A stretch of 64,000 nt of DNA from Limiplasma sp034927815 (GTDB taxonomy: Bacteria; Bacillota; Clostridia; Christensenellales; Aristaeellaceae). Both the position numbers and the translations under genes were made by a program. The notes under the pieces were generated by a model. That model did not search any database. It saw only the letters and a program-made list of their open reading frames with translations, and was not told the origin of the DNA. Shown here one piece after another: positions 24,182-33,083 of this stretch; the first letter of the stretch is position 1, and the number at the start of each line of letters is the position of its first letter. The stretch covers positions 1-64,000 of the forward strand of contig JAYFPK010000015.1 in NCBI GenBank assembly GCA_034927815.1. Direction: 5' to 3'.

Positions 24182-26776
24182 ATGAGAGAACAAGACATGC
24201 AAAATGTGACGGACAGCTTGCCTTTTGGCGTTGGGTATTTCCAACTGGTTGTCAATGCCGGGGATGAAGCTAAGGATTATGTGTTTCTTGACATCAGCCC
24301 CGCTTTTGAAAAACTGACGGGACTTGCCAGGGCAGCCGTCTTGGGAAAGCGGGCGTCGGAGATTTTTGCCACGGCAAAGCCCGGGGAGTTCCACTGGCTG
24401 TCCTATTATGACCGTGTCGTCCGTTCGGGAAAGCCCCAGGAGACGACGCAATGGTTTGAATCCTTCAAGCGGCATTTCAAAATTTCGGTGATCCCCTTGG
24501 ATCAGCGCTCCTTCACTGTCATCCTCCGTGACCCCGGCAATCCCTTTGCGGAGCCGGAGTTTACCGATCCAAAAGACGAAACCGATCCGCTGCTGGAGGA
24601 ACTGAACATCCTTTTCAACAAAACCCATGACGCCATCAGCATTGTGGAATACAGGGACAGGGCGTTCCACTATATCCGCAACAACGCCATGCATCAGGCG
24701 CTAACCGGCTTTCACGACATCAAGGGGATGACCCCCACGCAGCTTGTGGGAGAGGAGGTGGGCCTGAGGCTCCAGGGCTACTATGAACAATGCATGCGCA
24801 CCGGCAGGCCGGTGAGCTATGAGCAAAAATTCAGCTTTGCGCCTGGAAAGCGCATCTGGCAAACCGTCGTTACGCCGGTGTTCGGCCAGGACGAAATCCG
24901 CTACCTTCTGTGCTCCAGCCAGGATGTGTCCGAGCTCAAAAAAGTGGAGGGTGAAAACGAAGTCCTGGTTCAGCGGCTCCAGGCGATGTTCAGCCGCCAC
25001 AGCGCGGTGATGCTGATCGTGGATCCGGTCTCCGGGGCCATTGTGGACGCCAACCCCGCCGCCTGCGAGTTTTACGGGTATACCAAGGAGGAGCTGCAAA
25101 GCCTCCTGATTCGGGATATCAATATGCTGCCCCCCGGTGAGGTGGAGCGGGATCTTTTGCTGACATACGGTGAAAAGCAGCGCTTCTATATCTTCCCCCA
25201 CCGCCTGAAAAGCGGCGCGATCCGCCTGGTGGATGTGTACTCCTGCCCCATTTCGGACGGGAAGAACACGCTGCTCTACTCCATCATTTTTGACGTAACG
25301 GACCGGGAAGCCTACCGCGAAGAGCTTTTCAGGGAGAAGGAAATGCTCCTGACAACGCTGCGCTCCATTGGCGACGGCGTGGTCACCACCGACAACGCCG
25401 GGTTCATCACCAGCCTTAACATTGCGGCCCAGGAGATCACGGGCTGGACAGAGGAAGAGGCCGGCGGCAGGCCGTTTACCGATGTATTCCGCCTGCACCA
25501 TGAGGAAACCGGGGAGCAGGTGGAAAACCCCATCCAAAAGGTGCTGGATACAGGCCGGATTATCGGCCTTGCCAATCACACGGAGCTGATCAGCCGCGGC
25601 GGGGGGCGCATCCCCATCGCGGACAGCGCCGCCCCCATCAAAACCGAGGACGGGCAAATCGTCGGCGTCGTGATGGTGTTCCGGGATGTGACCCACGAAA
25701 GGGAGCACAGCAAGCAAATTGAGTTTTTAAGCTACCACGACCCCTTGACCGGCCTGTATAACAGGCGTTATATCGAGGAAACGATCCCCTGTTTGGACCT
25801 GGGGGAAAACTTGCCCATCTCGGTCATCATGGGGGACGTCAACGGCTTGAAGCTCACCAACGACGTGTTCGGACACAAGGCCGGGGATAGGCTGCTGCAG
25901 AATACAGCCAGATTGCTTGAAAAGAATTGTATGAAAGAGGCACTGATCGCCCGCTGGGGCGGCGATGAATTTGCCATTTTCATGCCCCGCACAAACCTGA
26001 AAACAGCGGAGGACGCTATTCATCATATCAAAAACGCCCACATTTGCTTTGATGAGAGCGGCCTTTGCCTCAGCCTGTCTTTGGGATGCGCATGCAAGGA
26101 TTCCATGGACCGAAGCATTGAAGCCATCATGCGGCAGGCGGAGGAGTACATGTACCACCAAAAGCTCCTGGATGGCAAAAGCTACCGTAACTCCATTATC
26201 CACACGCTGCTTGCCATGTTATATGAAAAGAGCAATGAAACCGAGGAGCATTCCAAAAGAATGGAAAGCCATTGCCATTGCATCGGCCGAAGGCTCAACC
26301 TCTCCTCCAAGGAGATGGACGAGCTTTCTCTGCTCGCGCTGCTGCACGACATTGGAAAGGTGAGCGTTGACCCGAACATCTTGCGAAAGCCGGGAGCCCT
26401 CACCCCTGAGGAATGGAAGGAAATGAAGCGGCATCCGGAAATTGGTTACCGGATCGCCCAGGCGACTCCCGAGCTCTCCATTGTGGCCGAACTGATTCTG
26501 GCACATCATGAGCGCTGGGATGGGAAAGGCTATCCCCGGGGGTTGGTGGCGGAAGAAATCCCCTTCCCCTGCCGCATCCTTGCGGTGGCCGACGCTTTCG
26601 ACGCCATGACCAATGACCGCGTTTACAGGCGGGCCATGAGCGTGGAAGAAGCGATCCTTGAGCTGGAAGGGAACGCCGGCAGCCAATTCGACCCCTTGAT
26701 CACGCGCATTTTTATTGAGGAGAGAAAATTCCTTATGGCTCATCCCCAGGAACACAAATGCAGCAACGGAGGGTAA
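24182..26776 (+). CDS. PAS / GGDEF / HD-GYP cyclic-di-GMP protein
   Basis: A soluble protein of 864 residues. About four PAS-like sensor domains occupy residues 8-520 (one starts at MLIVDPVSGAIVDANPAACEF). A GGDEF domain follows with intact GGDEF at 593-597. The HD-GYP domain has HDIGK at 722-726 and HHERWDGKGYP at 775-785. It could therefore both make and break cyclic-di-GMP in response to a cytoplasmic signal. No RxxD inhibitory site precedes GGDEF. An in-frame ATG at 23993 lies inside the TATAAT box, so the start is downstream; the ribosome site before 24182 is weak, and 24197 is an alternative. Confidence 0.85.
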   Translation: MREQDMQNVTDSLPFGVGYFQLVVNAGDEAKDYVFLDISPAFEKLTGLARAAVLGKRASEIFATAKPGEFHWLSYYDRVVRSGKPQETTQWFESFKRHFKISVIPLDQRSFTVILRDPGNPFAEPEFTDPKDETDPLLEELNILFNKTHDAISIVEYRDRAFHYIRNNAMHQALTGFHDIKGMTPTQLVGEEVGLRLQGYYEQCMRTGRPVSYEQKFSFAPGKRIWQTVVTPVFGQDEIRYLLCSSQDVSELKKVEGENEVLVQRLQAMFSRHSAVMLIVDPVSGAIVDANPAACEFYGYTKEELQSLLIRDINMLPPGEVERDLLLTYGEKQRFYIFPHRLKSGAIRLVDVYSCPISDGKNTLLYSIIFDVTDREAYREELFREKEMLLTTLRSIGDGVVTTDNAGFITSLNIAAQEITGWTEEEAGGRPFTDVFRLHHEETGEQVENPIQKVLDTGRIIGLANHTELISRGGGRIPIADSAAPIKTEDGQIVGVVMVFRDVTHEREHSKQIEFLSYHDPLTGLYNRRYIEETIPCLDLGENLPISVIMGDVNGLKLTNDVFGHKAGDRLLQNTARLLEKNCMKEALIARWGGDEFAIFMPRTNLKTAEDAIHHIKNAHICFDESGLCLSLSLGCACKDSMDRSIEAIMRQAEEYMYHQKLLDGKSYRNSIIHTLLAMLYEKSNETEEHSKRMESHCHCIGRRLNLSSKEMDELSLLALLHDIGKVSVDPNILRKPGALTPEEWKEMKRHPEIGYRIAQATPELSIVAELILAHHERWDGKGYPRGLVAEEIPFPCRILAVADAFDAMTNDRVYRRAMSVEEAILELEGNAGSQFDPLITRIFIEERKFLMAHPQEHKCSNGG

Positions 26777-26780
26777 CGAT

Positions 26781-27317
26781 ATGACAGGCCACTCGATCCC
26801 GGAGAAGGACTACCGCGGGTTTACCTGGAGCAGCTTGGGCGACATTCAAAAGGGCCGCGGCCACCTGGGCGAGGATATGCCCGTGTTAGTCTACCGCCTG
26901 ATGCAGTATACCATGCTGGATGCGCTGAGCCAGTCCGTGGGGGCCGAGCAGGCCCACCGGTATTTCCGTGACGCGGGGTTCCTGGCGGGCGTGGAGTTTG
27001 CCCGCAACGTCCTGGACTTACAGGTGGACTTCAACACTTTTTTGGCAAACCTCCAAAAAACTTTGCGGGATTTGAAGATTGGCATCCTGCGCATGGAATC
27101 CTTTGATGAGCTTACGGGGGATATTGTGCTGACCGTGGGCGAGGATTTGGATTGCAGCGGGCTTCCCGTCACCAATGAAACCGTATGTCACTATGACGAA
27201 GGGTTTCTGGCGGGCATCCTTGAGGTTTACACCGGAAAGCGGTATAATGTTCGGGAAATTGACTGTTGGGCAAACGGCGACAGGGTGTGCCGCTTCCACG
27301 GAGTCATCCAGTCCTGA
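26781..27317 (+). CDS. V4R-domain small-molecule sensor protein
   Basis: A 178-residue stand-alone V4R domain protein. The hallmark C-terminal half reads CHYDEGFLAGILEVYTGKRY, then REIDCWANGDRVCRFHG, with the Cys pattern of the family. V4R domains bind small, often hydrophobic or aromatic ligands and usually regulate a partner. It starts 4 bases after the upstream stop with GGAGGG as ribosome site, and lies between two GGDEF genes, so it probably feeds a signal into cyclic-di-GMP control. The ligand is unknown. Confidence 0.8.
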   Translation: MTGHSIPEKDYRGFTWSSLGDIQKGRGHLGEDMPVLVYRLMQYTMLDALSQSVGAEQAHRYFRDAGFLAGVEFARNVLDLQVDFNTFLANLQKTLRDLKIGILRMESFDELTGDIVLTVGEDLDCSGLPVTNETVCHYDEGFLAGILEVYTGKRYNVREIDCWANGDRVCRFHGVIQS

Positions 27318-27352
27318 CCGGCCGTGGAGCAGAGGGCGAGGGTTGAAATACG

Positions 27353-28600
27353 ATGGATTCTGCTATAAAGCTTCTGCGTGATTATCTCAAAGACGCGCTC
27401 GGTCATCTCGAGCCCGCCGTTTTGGATATGGACGCTTTGCCCCAGGGCTTTCAAGCGTTGGGGCAGGAGCTGTCTTCCCTGTCCAGAAGCATTCAAGAGG
27501 CCTGTGATTTGGCAAAGGCCCTGTCAAAGGGCGACTTGCATGTAAAGCTGCCTCCAGTGGAAAATGAAATTGCCGCCCCGCTGAAAGCGCTTCACGCTGC
27601 GTTAAAGCATCTGACCTGGCAAACGCAGCAGATCGCAAAGGGGGACTACCAGCAGCGCGTCGATTTTATGGGGGATTTCTCCGATGCCTTCAATTCCATG
27701 ACCGAACAGCTTGAGCGCCAGCGTAAGATGCTCCTGAAGGAGTTGGAGGATGGACGCCAAAAGGCAAAGGCTTTAGAGCAGAGCAAAAGCATGTTTGAAG
27801 CCATTACCAGCAATATCTCCCAATGGATCATCGTCATGGACGGGTCCACCTATGAATGGTTGTTTTCCAACCACTCCGCCGCCGACGTCTTGCGCGATAT
27901 GGGGCGCGAGCCGGAGCTTTGGCTTTGGCTCAACCGCCAGGCCGCCGCCTTTTGCCGGCATCACCCGCGCTGCTCCATGGACCTGGAGTTAACGGGAGAA
28001 TCCGGCACCCAGTATTTTGCGGTGGAGGGACACCGGATCAGCTGGTATCAACACGATGCCATCGCCTTCGTGCTCACGGACGTCAGCGTGGAAAAAGAAC
28101 ATCTCAATGACCTGCAGGACGCCGCCTACACCGATAAGCTGACCCAGCTTTACAGCCGCCACTACGGCATGAAGACGCTCACTGAGTGGCTCGCCGGCCA
28201 GCAGGACTTCATCCTCTGCTTTGTGGATATTGACAACCTGAAGTATGTGAATGACAGGTTCGGCCATATCGAGGGGGACCGGTACATCATCACGGTGGCG
28301 GATATGCTCCGGGGTTTTTCCTCTGAGGCCATCCTTTGCCGTTTGGGCGGGGACGAATTCATGCTGCTGGCCCAAGGCTGGAGCAGCCATCAGGCCATAG
28401 AGCGGATGGAGGAGCTCAGAGCCAGGCTGATCAGCCAACGGGGCACGAAAAGCGCGCTTTATGAGGAAAGCATCAGCTACGGCGTGATCGAAATCGGCAC
28501 GAACAACACGCTGTCCGTAAACGACCTGCTGGGAATTGTGGATGAAAAGATGTATGAATATAAACGGGCGTATAAGCTGAAACAGCGCAAAGCGGAATAA
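27353..28600 (+). CDS. Diguanylate cyclase with HAMP-like and PAS-like regions
   Basis: A 415-residue soluble protein. Residues 40-130 contain two HAMP-like helical pairs (LAKALSKGDLHVKLPPVENEI, then a similar QIAKGDYQQRVDF), although there is no membrane segment. A short coiled coil and a PAS-like domain (about 145-245) follow. The GGDEF domain holds the intact motif at 332-336 with DIDNLKYVNDRFGH before it. It should make cyclic-di-GMP. No RxxD inhibitory site is seen at the usual place. It is the third gene of the operon, 35 bases after the V4R gene. Confidence 0.85.
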   Translation: MDSAIKLLRDYLKDALGHLEPAVLDMDALPQGFQALGQELSSLSRSIQEACDLAKALSKGDLHVKLPPVENEIAAPLKALHAALKHLTWQTQQIAKGDYQQRVDFMGDFSDAFNSMTEQLERQRKMLLKELEDGRQKAKALEQSKSMFEAITSNISQWIIVMDGSTYEWLFSNHSAADVLRDMGREPELWLWLNRQAAAFCRHHPRCSMDLELTGESGTQYFAVEGHRISWYQHDAIAFVLTDVSVEKEHLNDLQDAAYTDKLTQLYSRHYGMKTLTEWLAGQQDFILCFVDIDNLKYVNDRFGHIEGDRYIITVADMLRGFSSEAILCRLGGDEFMLLAQGWSSHQAIERMEELRARLISQRGTKSALYEESISYGVIEIGTNNTLSVNDLLGIVDEKMYEYKRAYKLKQRKAE

Positions 28601-28756
28601 GGCCGCATCGGCCGCAAGGCACGCCCGCTATTTGGCGGGCATGCAGGAAGGGAGCTGTGCGCAGCGCGGATTTTGCGCTGAGGACGGCTTTTTTATGCTC
28701 CGTTTTCTTGCCGTCATCCGGGCACAGCAGTCTCGGGTTCACCAGCCCTTTGGGCT

Positions 28757-29374
28757 TTATCCCCTATACAAATCCCCAAAGCACTCCGGACGGTGAAAAT
28801 CCGGCTGGGGCGCGGCGACGCCGCTCCAGCACTGGTAATGGGGGCGCGGCGTACAGTCGCCGCATTTGTAAAAATTGCCCCGCATATGCCTTGCCAGCGC
28901 GTTATACTCCGGCAGGAAGCGGCCTATGAAGGCCGTGGGAATGAAAAACGCAACGCCCCACTCCCCCGCGCTTTGAAACGGCTGGACCCGGAACAGCTCC
29001 CGGTACTCCTCCTGGGGGAACAGCTTCGTGTTGCTTTGCCTGTCCTTCCCGATGCCCAAATACAGCGTGCCCTCACAGTTGAACTCGAAGTTGAAGTATT
29101 CGGGGCGGGCGGGCACGGGCTGGAAGAAAAACTCCAGGCAGCTGTCCCGGCAAACAAAATCGTTCAACTGATGGTGACGGGCCACAGGCTCGGGCTCCTG
29201 GGAGGACAGGCGTACATGGAGCCCTTCCTCCGCGGCGGCCAGTTGGGCAAAGGAGGGGTAAAGCGTAGGATACTCCGGCCAGGGGCAGCGGTTGATGGGG
29301 GCCTTTTCCCTCTGCGCCCAATCGGGGAATCCCGCCTCGGATACAGCCTGGATGGTATATGCCGCCATTTTCAT
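28757..29374 (-). CDS. CBM9-like carbohydrate-binding protein
   Basis: A 205-residue protein matching the carbohydrate-binding family 9-like domain: DSCLEFFFQP, YFNFEFNCEGTLYLGIG, and the closing GNFYKCGDCTPRPHYQCWSG with PDFHRPECFGDLY. It has no signal peptide and no catalytic domain. Its role is unknown; the position downstream of the phosphorylase suggests binding of the same glucan or sugar. AAGGAGA precedes the ATG. The 232-base gap to the phosphorylase gene contains an 11-base repeat tract. Confidence 0.8.
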   Translation of the reverse strand: MKMAAYTIQAVSEAGFPDWAQREKAPINRCPWPEYPTLYPSFAQLAAAEEGLHVRLSSQEPEPVARHHQLNDFVCRDSCLEFFFQPVPARPEYFNFEFNCEGTLYLGIGKDRQSNTKLFPQEEYRELFRVQPFQSAGEWGVAFFIPTAFIGRFLPEYNALARHMRGNFYKCGDCTPRPHYQCWSGVAAPQPDFHRPECFGDLYRG

Positions 29375-29423
29375 CGTTCTCCTTTTTCTCCAGCATGGGA
29401 GCGGGCCCTAACCAGCCCTTCTT

Positions 29424-29483
29424 CCCGGGCTCTTTCCGGCTTCTTCCCGGTTCTTTCCAGCTTTTTCCCAGGTTCTTTCCACG
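29424..29483. repeat. Degenerate 11-base tandem repeat
   Basis: About five copies of a pyrimidine-rich unit (CCGGGCTCTTT, CCGGCTTCTTC, CCGGTTCTTT, CCAGCTTTTTC, CCAGGTTCTTT) follow each other without gaps. The period of about 11 is one helical turn, and the two strands are strongly purine/pyrimidine biased. It lies between the phosphorylase and the CBM9-like gene. Confidence 0.6.
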
Positions 29484-29606
29484 TCCCCGCATTCTTTTTC
29501 TTCATCCACCCGGACGCTGCCAAGAGGCCAGGAAAGGCGCTGGGCCACCAGCGCAAAGCAGGCCGCGCCAGGGAAGGCGCTCCCGGCTTTGCTTTGGGCC
29601 CCGCGG

Positions 29607-32600
29607 TCATTCCAGCCAAACATGGATTGCGCCGATGGCTCCCTCCCGCAGGGCCTCCCCCTCGGGCAGCGTATCCCCCTCCAGGACCCGCTCCGCCCCC
29701 GCCAGGGCATAGGCGATCCTTGTCACCCGCACGCCGTCCTCCCCGTAGGTGTTTTTGCCCGAGGGGTTGTGGTACGTAACCCGGCAGCGGGAGAGCAGGC
29801 GAAAGCCCGCCTCTCCCCGCCCGTCAAAGAGCCAGCCCGCCAGCCTGGGGGCAAAGCGGAAGCGCAAAGCGCCCTCCCGCACCGCAAAGCCGCCCTCCCC
29901 CACAAACATGCGCGTCCAGATGGACAGCATCTCCGCCGTGGAGCCGCTCAGGCGTGAAACGAAGCCGCGGCCCCGCACCTGGGGATCGGGGTTGCGGGAG
30001 GAGGCGAGAAAGGAGCTGTTTTCCAGGGTACTGCGCCCATAGGCATCCGGGGACAGGAAGGGGATCAGCGCCCGGCGGGCCGCCTGGTAGAAGTCCTCAT
30101 ACCGCCCGGCCTTGAGCATCCCCAGCAAATACTTGTACTCCATATGCAAAAACACGCTTTCCCGCTCCAGCCAGCCGGGGGTAAAGGCGCGGATGCGCCC
30201 GTATTCCATGCTCATGCCGTCCAGGGGCACGGAGGTAAGGTACATGCCCAGCTCCCGGTCATATAGCGGGCTGCGGGCCACCGCCTCCACCGTGCGCCGC
30301 GCCTCCTCCCCGTCTTGTAGGGGGTCAAGCCCGGCCAGGTAGCGGGCGGGTCCCTCCAAAAACGCCGGGGCCGGTTCGGCCTCAAAGGCCGTCACCCTCA
30401 CCAACGGCAATCCCGAGGGGGACAGCCTCTGGCGGCCCTGTGCGTCCAGCAGCGGCTCATAGGCCCTGGCATGGTGGCGCAGGTACGTGGGCATAAGGCC
30501 CTTCCCCAGCCCAAGGGCCCGCTGAATGCCCTCCTGAACCCGCTGCCGGTAGGTTTCCAGGAAAGGATGGATATCCGCCATGTCCAGGCGCTCCTCCTGG
30601 CCCGATGTCTCCGCCGCCACAGCCGCCCGGTATTTCTCCAAGAGGGCGTTGGCCCTGTCCCAGCGCTCAAAGGCGGCTTCAGCGCCCAACGCCTCCCCAA
30701 GCCCTTTCATCAGGCGGCTCAACTCGGCGGGCACCCTGGCGCTTCCCCCGGAAAGGTCCAGCAAAAAGTCCAGGATGCGCTTTAGCTCCATGGTTTCGGC
30801 CATGCCGCTGCCAAACAGGCCGGGGAGGCCGTTCATGGCGTCGTTCCAGCCGGGCCGCCCCCCGTCCATGGAAAGGCCCATCCCCTCCGGGTCCAGCAGC
30901 GCTGTTTTGGTCACCGCCAAAGTCAGCAGCTTCCCCAGCAAGTTGGTGGTAACCTCCCGCCCGGCCTTATCCGTGAGCCACCGGGTCCCTTCCGCCGCCT
31001 GGGAGAGGTCCAGCGCGTCGTAGCGGCGTACCCCGTTGTCCGTCAACTGGGCCGTTTCGCTGCGGGGGCGCACCACGGCCCCGCTGTGGAAGAAGCGGTA
31101 ATCCTCCCGGCCGCACAGCAGCTGCTCCTTCCGCTCCGGATAGACGGCCAGGTACTCCTCCACCAAGTCCAGCAAATAGCCGAAATGATCGCTCCAATAG
31201 CCCTCCCCAAAGGACGCCTGAATCCGCTGCTCGCTGATAGCCAGCAGCTCCTCCATCAGCGCCTCCTCGCCGCCTGCCGCCTCAAGGCCATGGGCGGCGA
31301 TGGCCCCGGATACCATGCCCGGGGTGAAGTCCTTTTCCAGGACGGCGGCCACCCTTTCAGCGCCGTGCCTGATATACCCCTGGAGCAGCGCCCTCGCCTC
31401 CCCCATGTCCTTCACCCGGAAGGTGGCGGGGCGGATTTCCAGGGGATTGTAGCCGTCGGCCTGTACCAAGGAAAAGAAAAGCCAAACGTTATAATCCTTC
31501 ACCTGGGGATGCATGCGTACATCCAGGCGGCGGTTTTGGCATACGTCCCGAAAGTTGCCGTTCCCCTGGGAGTAATACTCCCCCGCGATGGCAAACCAAT
31601 TATAATCCCGCTCCGGGTCCCCATGCTTGCGGCTGAACAGGTGCACCACCTTGTCCCCGCCCATTATATAAGGGTAGCCGCCCCGCAGGAAGTTGTCCAG
31701 GTAGCATTGGCCGATATAGCGGTCCAGCATGGGCTTGGCGGTTTGGGTCGCCACGTCGGCGAGCATCCCTTCCACCAAGGCGTCCGCCTCCTTGCGCTTG
31801 CCCTGGGCAAAGCCAGGGGAGGCGAACAGGGGCAGCTGCTCCCGCAAAAGCCCGGCGGTGGGGGTAAAACCCACGTAGGTATCGAGGGTCTTTCCTTCAC
31901 CGGGGGCCAGGCGCAGCTCCGCCGCGGCAAAGCCGCAGGCAATGCGGTTCAGCCCGCAAGGCTCCTGGGAGAGCACGCCCTCCAGGCCGCTTTCCACAAA
32001 GGGCAGAGGCAACAGCAGGGCACTCTCCTCCCCAAACACGGTGGCGGGGTCGTAGACCACCTTGAGGGGCCGCCCCTCCAAAACGCTGTGGAAGAAATAG
32101 GCCCCGGAGGCCTCCCGCACCCTGGCGGAATCCTCCGTGGAGGAGCGCAGGCAATACAGGGCCGCGCCCTCCCGGAGGGCCTGCACCTCCGCCCAGCTCT
32201 TGAACAGGTTGCCCATCTCCTGAAATTGCTTGAGCCCCAGCCCGTAGGGGATGATCCGGGGCAGTCCGTCCAGCACCTGGAGGCGGCGTTCCTGACCCGA
32301 AAGGTTCTGGATGGACACGCTGCGCATCAAGGCCCCGATGGGGGCGTTGGGCAGCGTCCGGTACTCCACCCGCACCCGGATGCCCAGGGCCTCCTGGGTT
32401 TCCTCCAGGGCCATGCCGTTAGGGAGGAGGATCATGAAACGCCTGGCCTCCCGCTCCAAGGGGCTGAAGGGCTCAAAAAACTGGCCTTCCACCCGCAGGA
32501 AGGTGCGGAATCCCTCCAGCGCCGTCTTTTCATAGGCGATGTTGGCGGGATGGAACTCCATCAGGGCATTGCCCTTGTGGTGCACCCCCATGCTGCTGAC

Positions 32601-32789
32601 GCCCTGGCCCCTGTTGCAGTAAAACACCCACAAGGGAATGCCCCGCACGCCGGAAAGGCCGGGGAGAAAGCTGGTAAAGGGCGGCGCCTTGTCATAGTCG
32701 GCGATGGTCACCGCCCCGTCCCGCAAGGTAAAGCGGGACGCGCCCTGTCGCTTGGGCGCGGCGCTCCCGGCAAGCTCTTTTGTACGCAC
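29607..32789 (-). CDS. Long GH94/GH161-like glycoside phosphorylase
   Basis: A protein of 1060 residues, much longer than cellobiose phosphorylase (about 810) and in the size range of beta-1,2-oligoglucan and beta-1,3-glucan phosphorylases. Family marks include FLPGLSGVRGIPLWVFY, GNGNFRDVCQNRR, GRPGWNDAMNGLPGLFG with the catalytic acid at Asp650, and ENSSFLASSR with GRGFVSRLSGSTAE near the end. There is no signal peptide, so it should phosphorolyse imported oligosaccharides in the cytoplasm. GTG at 32789 has AGGAGG 7 bases before it. Linkage specificity cannot be read from sequence. It is divergent from the YesN/YesM-ABC-GH3-GH2 operon. Confidence 0.82.
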   Translation of the reverse strand: MRTKELAGSAAPKRQGASRFTLRDGAVTIADYDKAPPFTSFLPGLSGVRGIPLWVFYCNRGQGVSSMGVHHKGNALMEFHPANIAYEKTALEGFRTFLRVEGQFFEPFSPLEREARRFMILLPNGMALEETQEALGIRVRVEYRTLPNAPIGALMRSVSIQNLSGQERRLQVLDGLPRIIPYGLGLKQFQEMGNLFKSWAEVQALREGAALYCLRSSTEDSARVREASGAYFFHSVLEGRPLKVVYDPATVFGEESALLLPLPFVESGLEGVLSQEPCGLNRIACGFAAAELRLAPGEGKTLDTYVGFTPTAGLLREQLPLFASPGFAQGKRKEADALVEGMLADVATQTAKPMLDRYIGQCYLDNFLRGGYPYIMGGDKVVHLFSRKHGDPERDYNWFAIAGEYYSQGNGNFRDVCQNRRLDVRMHPQVKDYNVWLFFSLVQADGYNPLEIRPATFRVKDMGEARALLQGYIRHGAERVAAVLEKDFTPGMVSGAIAAHGLEAAGGEEALMEELLAISEQRIQASFGEGYWSDHFGYLLDLVEEYLAVYPERKEQLLCGREDYRFFHSGAVVRPRSETAQLTDNGVRRYDALDLSQAAEGTRWLTDKAGREVTTNLLGKLLTLAVTKTALLDPEGMGLSMDGGRPGWNDAMNGLPGLFGSGMAETMELKRILDFLLDLSGGSARVPAELSRLMKGLGEALGAEAAFERWDRANALLEKYRAAVAAETSGQEERLDMADIHPFLETYRQRVQEGIQRALGLGKGLMPTYLRHHARAYEPLLDAQGRQRLSPSGLPLVRVTAFEAEPAPAFLEGPARYLAGLDPLQDGEEARRTVEAVARSPLYDRELGMYLTSVPLDGMSMEYGRIRAFTPGWLERESVFLHMEYKYLLGMLKAGRYEDFYQAARRALIPFLSPDAYGRSTLENSSFLASSRNPDPQVRGRGFVSRLSGSTAEMLSIWTRMFVGEGGFAVREGALRFRFAPRLAGWLFDGRGEAGFRLLSRCRVTYHNPSGKNTYGEDGVRVTRIAYALAGAERVLEGDTLPEGEALREGAIGAIHVWLE

Positions 32790-32827
32790 ACGCAATCCTC
32801 CTATGCATTTGGAACTCTGTTGGCTTC

Positions 32828-32856
32828 AACATATCATGGAGCCTGCGGAAAATCAA
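32828..32856 (-). promoter_or_regulatory. Promoter of the phosphorylase gene
   Basis: Read on the minus strand: TTGATT (32856-32851), 17 bases, TATGTT (32833-32828). The transcript would start about 33 bases before the GTG. Confidence 0.45.
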
Positions 32857-33083
32857 TCTAAAAATGTTTTACCGCCTCACCCCCTCAAAAGGAGGTTCGG
32901 TTCTGCAAAGGAAGACCTCTCCTTTTTCAATCCCTCCCCCGCAATCCGGCATTCCTCTGCCATGGTAAAAAGCGGCGGCGTGGACGAAAAGAGGCTTCGC
33001 CCTGCGTAAAGGGCCTGGGATGTGGTATACTCGGAAGCTAGAGGGGCTGCGAGGCCCAAGGCATGGAAACGGAGGCGGATGGG

